A stretch of 64,000 nucleotides of DNA from Trebonia sp050013875 (GTDB lineage: Bacteria > Actinomycetota > Actinomycetes > Streptosporangiales > Streptosporangiaceae): NCBI GenBank assembly GCA_050013875.1, contig JBEKEK010000011.1:23347-87346 (forward strand), written 5' to 3'. Both the position numbers and the translations under genes were made by a program. Below are positions 32,027 through 40,425 of this stretch, piece by piece. Within the stretch, counting starts at the first letter, position 1. Every line of letters begins with the position of its first letter. Below the pieces are notes generated by a model. The model was not told where the DNA came from, did no database searches, and saw nothing but the letters and a program-made list of their open reading frames with translations.

Positions 32027-33022
32027 ATGCCCGATCCGTCAACTTCTGACCGGTATCTGCGAAGGTCCGAACTGCGCGCCGCCGTCTTCGAAAGCCACGA
32101 TCCTGACCACGAATTCCTGGACCGCCGCCCCGCGGCCGCCGCCACCGTCACCACCGGGGTGCTGACCGAGATAACCAAGCAAGCCATCGTTGTCACGGGA
32201 ATCCATGGCGAACAGTTTCTCGCCCTCTCACCGGGCACCGTCAGCTGGCTCGGGGCCCGGGTCACGCCGTCCGCGCTGCGCGCCGGCGACCCCGTCATCG
32301 TCCGCCACCGGACGCACCGGCTGTCCTCCGGCGGGTCGACCGCGCGCATCGCCGAGCGCATCTGGGCCAGGATCGGCCGGGTGGCCGGCGCAATTGTCGA
32401 AGTGCGCGGACCTGGCCTGCTAGTCGATACCGGGCAGCCCGGACGCGACCCCGAGCGCGTGGTGATAGCCGAGGCGTCGATGCGCCCCATTCAGGTCCGC
32501 TTCCCCCGGCTGGCACCCGGTTACCTGATCGATGTGATCGGCACCCGGCATCGCGATCACCTGCTCGCGGTCAAGGCCGCGACGGCCCAGCCGCCCTATC
32601 TGGCCGACCACCCGCCCGCTCCCCCGCCCGCCAGCGGGCAAGTCAGCGGGCCCATCAGCGGCACCGCGGTCTGGCACGAGGCGGGCGACGAGCCGGCTGG
32701 GCTGATGGGACTCGGCTATGCCGCCCTCGACCCGGAGACCGATGCCCAGCGGGCCGGCCCAAGCCCGGACCAGCCCTGCGTGCGGCTGCCGTACCTGTCG
32801 CTTGGCAGCGCGGTGCGCATCAGGAACGAGTGCGCCGACCGGTCGGCGGTGCTGCCGGTCACCAGCTCAAGCGCGAGCGCGCGTCAGTTCTGCGACCGGT
32901 GCCTGGCCTGCGGCACGTCACCCAGGGGACGGGTGGCGGACCTGACCATGGCCGCCTTCGTGGAGCTGGGCGGGAACCTCGAGGACGGCTGCTTCAACGC
33001 CACGCTGACGCTGGCCGGCTAA
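32027..33022 (+). CDS. Conserved-type hypothetical protein with C-terminal Cys cluster
   Basis: The product has 331 residues if started at the ATG at 32027; a GTG at 32012 is an alternative and the open frame extends further upstream, but that part has an atypical composition. The body is rich in short beta-type segments (VVTGIHGEQFLALSPGT, GDPVIVRHRTHRLSSGG, RPIQVRFPRLAPGYLIDVIG), perhaps SH3-like or beta-barrel units. The C-terminus holds a Cys cluster (RQFCDRCLACGTS and EDGCFNATLTL). No signal peptide. No known family was recognised. The MauE-like membrane protein follows about 100 bases later on the same strand; a link through disulfide/redox chemistry is possible but unproven. Confidence 0.6.
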   Translation: MPDPSTSDRYLRRSELRAAVFESHDPDHEFLDRRPAAAATVTTGVLTEITKQAIVVTGIHGEQFLALSPGTVSWLGARVTPSALRAGDPVIVRHRTHRLSSGGSTARIAERIWARIGRVAGAIVEVRGPGLLVDTGQPGRDPERVVIAEASMRPIQVRFPRLAPGYLIDVIGTRHRDHLLAVKAATAQPPYLADHPPAPPPASGQVSGPISGTAVWHEAGDEPAGLMGLGYAALDPETDAQRAGPSPDQPCVRLPYLSLGSAVRIRNECADRSAVLPVTSSSASARQFCDRCLACGTSPRGRVADLTMAAFVELGGNLEDGCFNATLTLAG

Positions 33023-33124
33023 GCGGCGACAGCAGACTGACTGGACTGACCGGGAAAACACACAAAGCAGCAAGACGCAAAGAGCGATGACGGGGTTTTA
33101 CGGGGTGTTGTGGGGGTGCTAGCT

Positions 33125-34159
33125 ATGGGTGTGACAGGCATGCTCGTCGTGGCGCGCGGGGTTCAGGTCCCGCTGCTGGCGGCGCTGCTCATCGGCGGCT
33201 GCGTGGCCAAGGCCCGCCGTGCCATCGGCGCGCGGTCGATCGGCGCGGGTATCGGGCCGACCGCGATGTTCCCGGTTCCGTTGCGCCGCCCGGCCGCGAT
33301 CGCGATCTGCGCGAGCGAGTTCGCCCTGGGCATCGGCCTGCTGGTCACCGCGGGCCGGTTCGGGGCCGGCTGGCCCGCGATCACGGTGCGAGTAGCGGCG
33401 GCGCTGCTGTTCTGCACGGCCGTGGCGGCCCTCTACGAGTTGCGCGCGCGGCGGCCGAACTCGGGCTGCGGCTGTTTCGGTGAGCTGAGCTCCACCCCGG
33501 TGAACTGGCGGACCATCACCAGGGCGGCGCTGCTCGGCCTGGCCGCGCTCGCCACCATCGGGGCGCCGCCGCTGCACCTGCCCACCTCGACCGGCCAGGC
33601 GGCCGAGGTGCTGGTGCTTGACGTCGCCGAGCTCGCGCTGCTGGCCGCCCTGTCACCGGAGATCGGCCAGATCATGGTCAGGCTCGGCCACGCCGAGCCG
33701 TGCGAGCTGCGCCGGGTGCCGGTCACCCGGACGCTGGCCACCCTCCGCGCCAGCGCCCCCTGGCGGCACTACCGCCCCCACCTGATCAGCTCGACTCCGA
33801 CCGACATATGGCGCGAAGGGTGCTGGCGGTTCGCGGCGTACCCCGGTGTACTCGCCAGCCGCCGCGTCGAGGTGGTCTTCGCCATCTATCTGACCGGCCG
33901 CCGCGCGCCGGTCAGGGCGGGCGTACTCGACGTCGACTCGCCCCCGTCCATCCCCACCACGCTCTCGCGTCGCTATAGCTCTCTAACTGTGTATACCAAA
34001 AACTCAATACCTAAGAATAAAATCAATATTCCCTCGAACGGACCGCGCTTACTCTGGTCCGTCCCATTAGAACGGCCAGCAGTGAGCGCGTCACACGGGT
34101 TGGGAGCGGAGGAACTTGCCGAAGTGCGGCACCGTGAAGGCGATGAGGCCGCGCTCTGA
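33125..34159 (+). CDS. MauE/DoxX-like membrane protein with abnormal C-terminus
   Basis: The ATG at 33125 has GGGGG eight bases upstream. Residues ~1-180 carry four or five membrane segments and the CGCFGELSSTPVNWRTITR motif typical of MauE-type proteins, which support disulfide formation or maturation of periplasmic redox proteins. Residues ~190-275 (ending AVYL/FAIYLTGRRAPVRAGVLD) look coding. From about 33960 the frame runs through a ~70-base AT-rich stretch and then antisense to the end of the ATPase gene, ending at 34159 and overlapping it by 69 bases; the last ~65 residues are probably not native. A lost stop or frameshift near 33960 is the likely cause. Confidence 0.65.
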   Translation: MGVTGMLVVARGVQVPLLAALLIGGCVAKARRAIGARSIGAGIGPTAMFPVPLRRPAAIAICASEFALGIGLLVTAGRFGAGWPAITVRVAAALLFCTAVAALYELRARRPNSGCGCFGELSSTPVNWRTITRAALLGLAALATIGAPPLHLPTSTGQAAEVLVLDVAELALLAALSPEIGQIMVRLGHAEPCELRRVPVTRTLATLRASAPWRHYRPHLISSTPTDIWREGCWRFAAYPGVLASRRVEVVFAIYLTGRRAPVRAGVLDVDSPPSIPTTLSRRYSSLTVYTKNSIPKNKINIPSNGPRLLWSVPLERPAVSASHGLGAEELAEVRHREGDEAAL

Positions 34160-35275
34160 GCTGTAGATGAGGCCCTTCTTGATCAGCCCGTCCCTGGCCG
34201 GGGAGAGGCTGGACGGCTTGCGGCCCAGTTCATCGGCGACGTTCGCGGTCGGCACCGGCTCGTCGCCGATCGCGGCCATGGCGCGCATGTACTCGCGCTC
34301 GGCCGGGGTTGCCCGCTCGTACCGGGAGCCGAAGAACCCGACCGCCAGCTCGCCCTCGGCCTCCGGCGACGCCACCCTGACGTCGGCGACGGTGATCGGG
34401 CTGGCCGCGGCGACATCCCAGGTGACCTTGCCGTAGGCCTGCACGAAGTACGGGTAGCCGTCGGCCGCCGCGTAAAGCGCGTCCAGCGCGTCCTGCTTGA
34501 ACAGCACGTCCTCGCGCTCGGCGGGAGCGATCAGCGCCTGGTCGGCCGCCTCCCGGTCCAGCCGGTCGATCCGCGCGTAGCGGAAGAGCCGTTCCGAGTA
34601 GCTCTTGCTGGCCGACAGCACCGAGGGCAGGTGCGGCAGGCCCGCCCCGACGACGATGAGCGGCCCGCCGACCTGCGACAGCTCGTGGCAGGCGGCGCAG
34701 AGCGCCGACACGTCTTCGGCGGGCACGTCCTGCATCTCATCGACGAACAGCGCGATCCCGACGCCGAGGTCGGCGGCGACCGATGCGGCGTCGGAGAACA
34801 GCTCGGTCAGGTCGACCTCAAGGTCACCCGAGTCGGCCCGGCCGCGGGCGGCGGGCACGTCGATGCCGAACTGGGCGCTCACCGTGCTCCCCTTGGGGGC
34901 CTTGGGGTCGCGGAGGGCGAACGCCTTGAGGACGCTGAGGAAGTCATCGACCCGGTCCGGTGCGCGGTGCCTCGGCGCGAGCTCGCGGACCGCCATGTGC
35001 AGGGCGTTCGCGACCGGACGGCGGATGGACTGGTCCGGCCGGGCCTCGAGCTTGCCCGTCCCCCACAGTCGTTGCAGTGCCATCGACCTGAAGGTGTTGA
35101 GCATTACCGTCTTGCCGACGCCGCGCAGTCCGGTCAGCACCATGGACCGCTCGGGGCGGGCCCGGGCCACCCGCTCGAGGACCACCTCGAATTGGCTGAT
35201 TTCCCGGTCCCGCCCGGCCAGCTCGGGCGGCCGCTGCCCGGCACCGGGCGCATAAGGGTTACGTATCGGGTCCAC
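34091..35275 (-). CDS. AAA ATPase with winged-helix C-terminus (ORC/Cdc6- or AAA_16-like)
   Basis: The 394-residue product has an N-terminal ELAGRDREISQFE segment typical of AAA_16/ORC-type ATPases, Walker A GLRGVGKT at ~49-56, Walker B IALFVDEMQD near residue 182, a sensor-like LIVVGAGLPHLPS strand and a lid region. The last ~70 residues (EREYMRAMAAIGDEPV, ANVADELGRKPSSLSPARDGLIKKGLI) form a winged helix. Such proteins appear in chromosome and in mobile-element contexts; a regulatory or DNA-binding ATPase is the safest reading. No clear operon partner; a 68-residue small protein lies upstream on the same strand. Confidence 0.8.
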   Translation of the reverse strand: MDPIRNPYAPGAGQRPPELAGRDREISQFEVVLERVARARPERSMVLTGLRGVGKTVMLNTFRSMALQRLWGTGKLEARPDQSIRRPVANALHMAVRELAPRHRAPDRVDDFLSVLKAFALRDPKAPKGSTVSAQFGIDVPAARGRADSGDLEVDLTELFSDAASVAADLGVGIALFVDEMQDVPAEDVSALCAACHELSQVGGPLIVVGAGLPHLPSVLSASKSYSERLFRYARIDRLDREAADQALIAPAEREDVLFKQDALDALYAAADGYPYFVQAYGKVTWDVAAASPITVADVRVASPEAEGELAVGFFGSRYERATPAEREYMRAMAAIGDEPVPTANVADELGRKPSSLSPARDGLIKKGLIYSSERGLIAFTVPHFGKFLRSQPV

Positions 35276-35367
35276 GATTGGACTCTATGGGTTCCTCTAG
35301 CCGGAACCGTAGATTTCGGTAGAGAGTGCTACGGGCGTGTCGCTGCACTGCGAGCGCGGATGGACCG

Positions 35368-35583
35368 TCAGTTGTTGCGGCCGATGAAGCGCTTGTGCGC
35401 CTCGGTCAGCTTGAGGTAGGCGCGGGCCGCTATCTCGGCCCGACGTGCTGCGTACTCGTGCGGTGCGACCTCGAACCGGGTGAGGGCGACCTGGACCTCC
35501 GCGAGGTCGGACTCGTACTCGTCCTCGATCGTCAGCGCGTCGTCGACGTACTGGGTGTCTGCCTTGCTCATATTCACGGTCAA
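35368..35583 (-). CDS. Small acidic hypothetical protein
   Basis: About 71 residues, start uncertain: the TTG at 35583 lies seven bases after GAAAGGTG, whereas the ATG at 35571 would give MSKADTQYVDDALT. The sequence is helical and charged (IEDEYESDLAEVQVALTRF, EYAARRAEIAARAYLKLTEAHKRF), without membrane segments or cysteines. It lies ~90 bases upstream of the AAA ATPase on the same strand and might be cotranscribed with it. No family recognised. Confidence 0.6.
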   Translation of the reverse strand: MTVNMSKADTQYVDDALTIEDEYESDLAEVQVALTRFEVAPHEYAARRAEIAARAYLKLTEAHKRFIGRNN

Positions 35584-35754
35584 CTTTGTGCACCTTTCAT
35601 GCTGCACCCCGGCTGGCTAGTCAATCGCATTTGCACGCCTCCCCGGGCTCACCTGGGTTAACTCATAGTTCACAGCCGAAACACCCATGCGTGGCGGTCA
35701 CTCGCGGTCCTTGTCGTTATCCCGCGTACTGTGTGATGTAACTCACATTCGAGC

Positions 35755-36804
35755 CTATTCGCTTGTTTCGCGGCTATGGCTGACCGGGCCGTTGATCCGG
35801 GCGAGGTAGGCGTTGTAGGCGGCAAGCTGATCATCGGACTCATCGACATCGGCGGGCCGGCCGCCCTGGCCCGCCCCGCGATCCGGCCCGCGGACGGTGG
35901 CCGCCGCCGTGGCGGGGGCGCCCTCGCTCATGCGATCGGCCATCGTCGCCCGGCGCACCGTCTCGAACCAGCCCATCGCCGCCGCCGACCGGGGCTCCCT
36001 TGACCAGGAGAAGAACGTCACCATGATCACCGCGAACATGATCGCCGCGCCGCCGATCCACATCACCGCGCCGCCCTGGTGGAGGTCGTTCAGCGGGGAC
36101 GGCCCCCAGTTGCGCGGCGCCATCGGCAGGAACGGGTAGGTCTGGTACGAGCCGAGCACCACCCCGGTGAACGCGTCCACCGGCATCGCCAGGAACAGCA
36201 GGAAGAGCCGGAGCGGGTAGGACACCTTCCACCTGATCGGCTCCTTGCCGACCAGCGGTAGGAAGTACAGGTACCCGACGACGAGGTAGAGCACGTGCTC
36301 GGCCTCGTGCACCGCGTCGTACTGGATCACCAGGTTCATGAAGTTGGTCAGGTGGGTGCCGACGATCACGGCGGCGTAGGCGACGATGCCCACGGCCGGC
36401 CAGGTGATCCAGGTCACCGGCTTGGATCTGATGATCGCGATCACCCAGGCGTGCAGCGGGTTCCTGCTCGCGTGCAGTAGCAGCGTCACCGGCATCCCGG
36501 AGACGAGCAACGGCGGCGCCACCATGAGCAGCAGCAGGTGCTGGATCATGTGGTCCCAGAACAGGGTGTCGTCGTAGGTGCCGATGCCGCTCTGGGTGGC
36601 GACGTTAATGGCCAGCAGCCCGAGCAGGAAGAGGACGGTCCGCCCGGCCGGCCACGGACGCCGCGGGTGACGCTTGCGGACGCGGAACGCGCCCCACAGG
36701 TAGCCCGCCGCGAGGATGGCGGTGAACGCCGTCACGACCGGCGCGAACTGCCAGTTGAAAGCTGCCTCGCTCCAGCTGAAGGGCGGCAACATGGAGCTTC
36801 CCAT
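35755..36804 (-). CDS. CtaG-type cytochrome c oxidase assembly protein
   Basis: The polytopic membrane protein (349 residues from the ATG at 36804; 345 from the ATG at 36792, which has the better GGGAAG site) matches the caa3_CtaG family: WDHMIQHLLLLMVAPPLL, SGMPVTLLLHASR, HEAEHVLYLVVGYLYFLPL and LNDLHQGGAVMWIGG, with conserved His in membrane segments. Seven helices are visible. The C-terminal ~70 residues are hydrophilic. It is thought to help insert copper (CuB) into terminal oxidase. Together with the SCO1 gene, the window holds two copper-delivery proteins, though they lie 33 kb apart. No oxidase subunit genes are present nearby. Confidence 0.85.
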   Translation of the reverse strand: MGSSMLPPFSWSEAAFNWQFAPVVTAFTAILAAGYLWGAFRVRKRHPRRPWPAGRTVLFLLGLLAINVATQSGIGTYDDTLFWDHMIQHLLLLMVAPPLLVSGMPVTLLLHASRNPLHAWVIAIIRSKPVTWITWPAVGIVAYAAVIVGTHLTNFMNLVIQYDAVHEAEHVLYLVVGYLYFLPLVGKEPIRWKVSYPLRLFLLFLAMPVDAFTGVVLGSYQTYPFLPMAPRNWGPSPLNDLHQGGAVMWIGGAAIMFAVIMVTFFSWSREPRSAAAMGWFETVRRATMADRMSEGAPATAAATVRGPDRGAGQGGRPADVDESDDQLAAYNAYLARINGPVSHSRETSE

Positions 36805-36886
36805 AGGCCGAGGGTACCCCTACGCAGCGTCGTAGCCGACTGCGGCGGTACGCCGGGAAAGGACTAGCCCGCCGGCCTTTCCCGGC

Positions 36887-37084
36887 TCACCCGGAGGGCG
36901 ACGGCCAGTTGCAGGTGATCAAGGGATCGACGCCCAGATAGTTGAGCGGTCCGACGACGATCGTTGCCGCGATCGTGGCGCCCGCACTGCAGGTCGTCAC
37001 GTTGTCGTTGTAGTAACCGCGCTGCCCGGCCGCGGCGGCACCGACGCACAGCCAGATGAACATAACGATCGTCCTTCTGGACAC
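36887..37084 (-). CDS. Small membrane/exported protein, 65 aa
   Basis: The GTG at 37084 has AGGAGG four bases upstream, so this start is preferred over longer open-frame starts. The product begins VSRRTIVMFIWLCVGAAAAG, a short hydrophobic segment after two Arg, and continues with two Cys (VTTCSAG, LITCNWP) and a second hydrophobic stretch (ATIAATIVVGPL). It may be a small membrane protein with an external disulfide. Function unknown; it lies upstream of ctaG on the same strand, with a gap of about 80 bases. Confidence 0.6.
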   Translation of the reverse strand: MSRRTIVMFIWLCVGAAAAGQRGYYNDNVTTCSAGATIAATIVVGPLNYLGVDPLITCNWPSPSG

Positions 37085-37181
37085 GCCACCTCCTGACCAC
37101 TGGCAGAAAGAGTACTTACCGGCACCCAGACGGATAATAGTGCCAGCCAACCGGATCCCCCGACATTAGCCACATCGCCAC

Positions 37182-37227
37182 GCCGATCACACCATCACCG
37201 GTCAGCCGATCACACCATCACCGGTCA
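37182..37227. repeat. Exact 23-bp tandem duplication
   Basis: A 23-base unit at 37182-37204 is repeated without change at 37205-37227. A related core (TCACCGGTCAAATG) occurs at its end and again 28 bases later (37246-37259), so the array decays to the right. Non-coding. Confidence 0.85.
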
Positions 37228-37327
37228 AATGAGTTGGCTCAGAGATCACCGGTCAAATGGGTTGGCTAAGAGCACTAGGCGAAGGCTGTTGTCCGGGGCC
37301 CTGGCGGGGATGCCGCGGCAAACCCCG

Positions 37328-37591
37328 GTTCACCGCCAGCCCCTGGACCCTCCCACCCGGCCCTCGTTCACCGCCAGCCCCCGGAGTCCCCCCACCCAGC
37401 CCTCGTTCACCGCCAGCCCCCGGAGTCCCCCCACCCAGCCCTCGTTCACCGTCAGCCCTGCAGCCCTCCACCCAGCCCTCGTTCACCGTCAGGCCTAGAG
37501 CCCTCCACCCAGCCCTCGTTCACCGTCAGCCCTAGAGCCCTCCACCCAGCCCTCGTTCACCGTCAGCCCTAGAGCCCTCCACCCAGCCTCT
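37328..37591. repeat. Minisatellite, seven copies of a 37-39 bp unit
   Basis: Copies start at 37328, 37366, 37405, 37444, 37481, 37518 and 37555, each opening GTTCACCG and closing CCACCCAG(C). The left units are 38-39 bases and more divergent, the last three 37 bases and near-identical, a pattern expected when an array grows by slippage or unequal crossing over. No palindrome typical of CRISPR and no spacers are present. Confidence 0.85.
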
Positions 37592-38064
37592 GGAGTCCCG
37601 TCACCGTCCGCCGGGCGGCCATTCGCCATGACTGCCAGATGTTTTTTCGACTTTGCATAGCTGCCGGACATTTTATGTGGGTCTGAAACGATTAAATTTG
37701 TCCGGGAGCTATGTAATGTCGGCGAGGAGCGGTGGCGCGGCCGGAATTCCACCGAGGGACCCGGGAGCGGGGAAGCCCCCCGGGTCTTCTCCCGACCGCT
37801 TACGACACCTACGGCACCTGATATGCGCGCATGCACCGACTCTTGCACTGAGGCGCCCGAGCGTCACGGACAGAACATTGCCGGCGGTTATGGGCCTATC
37901 GCGGCAAAGTGGGCATGTACCGCGGTCGTTGTCGTGCACGCCGCGCGGCCACGGTGGGCCTGGCGATCTTCAGTCGACGTGCCGCTCGCGTCCATTTCAG
38001 GACTTCAGGGGCGGTCTTCATCTCAGATCGGGCTAGGCCTCGGCACAAGCACCTATGCGGGTCA

Positions 38065-38092
38065 TGCGGAGGGCGTGGTGCGGAGGGCGTGG
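38065..38092. repeat. 14-bp direct repeat at the tRNA-Ser 3' end
   Basis: TGCGGAGGGCGTGG occurs at 38065-38078 and again at 38079-38092, where it covers the 3' acceptor end of tRNA-Ser(UGA). It could be a local tandem duplication or the remnant of an attachment site; no integrase gene is nearby. Confidence 0.6.
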
Positions 38093-38169
38093 GATTCGAA
38101 CCCACGAGGTCGGTTCCCCGACCTAGTTGTTTTCAAGACAACCGCCATCGGCCACTAGGCGAGCCCTCC
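38081..38169 (-). tRNA. tRNA-Ser (anticodon UGA)
   Basis: The 89-base gene has acceptor GGAGGGC paired with GCCCTCC (38082-38088), anticodon loop CTTGAAA with anticodon TGA, a long variable arm and T-loop GGTTCGAATCC. Discriminator G; CCA is not encoded. It decodes UCA (and other UCN by wobble). The last bases of the 3' end are duplicated just outside the gene. Confidence 0.95.
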
Positions 38170-38183
38170 CGTGTGCATCAACC

Positions 38184-40286
38184 TTACGCGAGCGGGAAGC
38201 CGGACGTGCTGCCAGCCACAGATCGGCGGGGGTGGGCGAAGCCGTCGGCGACGAGGGCGGCCAGCTCGAGGTAAGCGTCGGCGGTCTCGTCGTTGAGCAT
38301 CTCCAGCTCCACCTCGGCGCCCTCCTCAAGGTGAGCGTCGTAGGGCACCCGCACGACCGCGCGGCAGCGGGCGGCGAAGTGCTGTTCCAGGCGGTCAAGG
38401 TCGACCGTGGACTTGCTCTTGCGCCGGATGGCGGAGAGCACCACGACGCCGCCGTGGACCAGGTCGCCGTAGTCGTGTGCCTCGAGCCAGTCAAGGGTGG
38501 CGCTCGCGCTGCGCGCGCCGTCCACCGACGGCGAGCTGACAAGGACCATCTGATCGGCCAGCTCAAGGATGCCGGCCATGGCCGAGTGGAGCAGGCCGGT
38601 GCCGCAGTCGGTGATGCAGATCGAGTAGAAGTGCTCGAGGACGCCGACCACCGTGCGGTAGTCGTCGGCGCTGAACGCGACCGAGACGCCGGGGTCGCGG
38701 TCAGAGGCGAGGATCTCGAGCCTGCTTGACGCCTGGGACGTGTAGGCCCGGACGTCGGCGTACCTGGTCACCATCGCCCGCTCGTTGAGCAGGTCCCTGA
38801 TCGTCGCCGCGGTCTCCAGGTGGACCTTGTCCGAGAGGGTGCCGCGGTCCGGGTTGCCGTCCACCGCGATTACCCGGTCGCCGCGCAGCGACGCGAGCGT
38901 CGACCCGAGGCCGACGGTGGCGGTGGTCTTGCCGACGCCGCCCTTCAGGCTCAGCACCGCGACCCGGTGGTGGCCGCCCGCGACCGGCGCCCGTACCCGG
39001 CTGATCAGGTCGCGCCGGTACATGCTGGCGGCGGACTCGCCCACCCGGATCAGCCCTCCGGTCGCACGGTAAACGGTCCGGCGCCAGCCGCCGTCTGGCG
39101 TCGCCCGCTTACCGGGGAGCAGCAGGTCAGAGGTGAGCGTGTCGGCGGTCTGCCGCTGCACCGGCGAGTCGGTCGCGGGCATCGCGGGCGCGGGCATAGG
39201 GGCCGGCCTGGGCGCGGATGGCACGCTCGGCGCTGCCGCCTCCTGGCGTGCCTCCGCACGTGGCGCTGCGGGAACCCGGAGTGACGCCGGGGCGGCCCCC
39301 TCGGCAGCCGGCTGGTAGCCCACGCTGACCTCCGACCACGGCACGGACGGCCCGCGCAACGGCGGCGCGGCTTCCGGCGGCCGCGGTGCGCGATACGGCT
39401 CCGAGGTCCACGACGGCTGCACGTCCAGCGGCCGCTGCGCCGAAGGGCGCGGCTCAGCCTCCGGGTACCCGGGCGGCCGCGGCGAGAAGCGCGGCTCGGC
39501 CTCCGGGTAGGCGGGCGGCCGCGGCGAGAACCGTGGCTCGGCTTGCCAGTACGCGGGCGGTCGGGGCGCCGTCGGATCGGCGGTTGACTCGGCAGGCGGC
39601 CCGGCCGCCGGGTCAGAACGCGGCGGAAGGTCCACCCTGCCGCTGGCGGACTCCGGCGGCCGCGGCACAAACGACGGTCCGGCCGATGACGGAGGCACGG
39701 GCGTTGGCGCCATGTACGGCCGCAGCACAAACGGCGTTGCCGCGGCCTGCGGCTCCTCCGGCGGCGGCAAGTCCGGCTCCTTGGGCACGGAGGATGGCGC
39801 CGCATACGGCCGCGGCACAGACGGAAGGCCCTCGGGCAGTGGCGGCCCAGGCGGCTGCACAGCCGGCAGTGGGTCCACGGGCGTTATCGGTTCAGCCGGC
39901 TCCAGGGCCGCGGAAGGCGGCTCCGGATCCGGCTCAGGCTCTGCCGTCACCGCGGGCTCTGCCGTCACCGCGGGCTCTGCCGTCACCGCGGGCTCTGCCA
40001 TCGGTGACGGCACCGGCCAGGGCGGGCGCATCGGCAGCGGCTGCGACGCCACCGGCGGCGGAGAGGCCGGCATCGCCGGGTAGCCGGGGTCGGGCAGTGT
40101 GCCGGTGTCCGGCAACTGCTCGAGCGCGGGCAGGTCGGGCAGCGGCTGATCCGCCGCTTGCCAGTCGGGCAGCGGACCCCTGGCGGCACCGGTCTGGCCC
40201 GGATAACCGGAGGAGAACGGGTATAGCTCAGTGGTCTCGCGTTCAGCGGAGGTTGCTTGGTTGTCGTGTCGTTCGTCTGGCGTCAT
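38184..40286 (-). CDS. EspI-like MinD/ParA-type ATPase with proline-rich N-terminus
   Basis: The ATG at 40286 has GGGGG eight bases upstream; a GTG at 40307 overlaps that site. The 700-residue protein has a ~410-residue Pro/Ala/Glu-rich N-terminal region with internal repeats (an AEPAVT hexamer in tandem, and PEAEPRFSPRPP-type repeats), then a MinD-like ATPase: VLSLKGGVGKTTATVGLG (deviant Walker A), VIAVDGNPDRGTLSDK, ICITDCGTG and VLVSSPSVDGARSASATLDWL. This combination is that of EspI/SCO5717-type proteins linked to ESX (type VII) secretion in actinobacteria, where it modulates secretion with ATP level. No other ESX gene lies in this window. The low-complexity part is likely disordered. Confidence 0.8.
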   Translation of the reverse strand: MTPDERHDNQATSAERETTELYPFSSGYPGQTGAARGPLPDWQAADQPLPDLPALEQLPDTGTLPDPGYPAMPASPPPVASQPLPMRPPWPVPSPMAEPAVTAEPAVTAEPAVTAEPEPDPEPPSAALEPAEPITPVDPLPAVQPPGPPLPEGLPSVPRPYAAPSSVPKEPDLPPPEEPQAAATPFVLRPYMAPTPVPPSSAGPSFVPRPPESASGRVDLPPRSDPAAGPPAESTADPTAPRPPAYWQAEPRFSPRPPAYPEAEPRFSPRPPGYPEAEPRPSAQRPLDVQPSWTSEPYRAPRPPEAAPPLRGPSVPWSEVSVGYQPAAEGAAPASLRVPAAPRAEARQEAAAPSVPSAPRPAPMPAPAMPATDSPVQRQTADTLTSDLLLPGKRATPDGGWRRTVYRATGGLIRVGESAASMYRRDLISRVRAPVAGGHHRVAVLSLKGGVGKTTATVGLGSTLASLRGDRVIAVDGNPDRGTLSDKVHLETAATIRDLLNERAMVTRYADVRAYTSQASSRLEILASDRDPGVSVAFSADDYRTVVGVLEHFYSICITDCGTGLLHSAMAGILELADQMVLVSSPSVDGARSASATLDWLEAHDYGDLVHGGVVVLSAIRRKSKSTVDLDRLEQHFAARCRAVVRVPYDAHLEEGAEVELEMLNDETADAYLELAALVADGFAHPRRSVAGSTSGFPLA

Positions 40287-40425
40287 CGGGCCGCCCCCAG
40301 TAGCCACCTATGTGCTATTGCCATACTGTTCGCGGCACCCGTTAACTCATCGCGCAGTTCAATCACCCCGACCCGGTGACTAGTTGGAAGACCCTAGTCA
40401 TTGATTCCCGTCCAAGGAGGCAGCT

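Larger units (their letters stand above)
37085..38080. other. Gene-poor region with minisatellite
   Basis: About 1 kb without a supported gene. It holds a 23-bp tandem duplication (37182-37227), a seven-copy ~38-bp minisatellite (37328-37591) and, at 37620-37720, a lower-GC stretch. Open frames cross it on both strands but they are Pro/Ser- or Gly-rich products of the repeats, with no ribosome sites or recognisable domains. Confidence 0.55.

Noticed and set aside
37328..37591. Possible CRISPR array
   Set aside because: Repeats are contiguous without unique spacers, the unit is not palindromic, and no cas genes are nearby.
37653..38036. 127-codon plus-strand frame in the gene-poor kilobase
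   Set aside because: Weak start context, Arg/Pro/Ser-rich low-similarity sequence, overlapping other frames equally open on the opposite strand.
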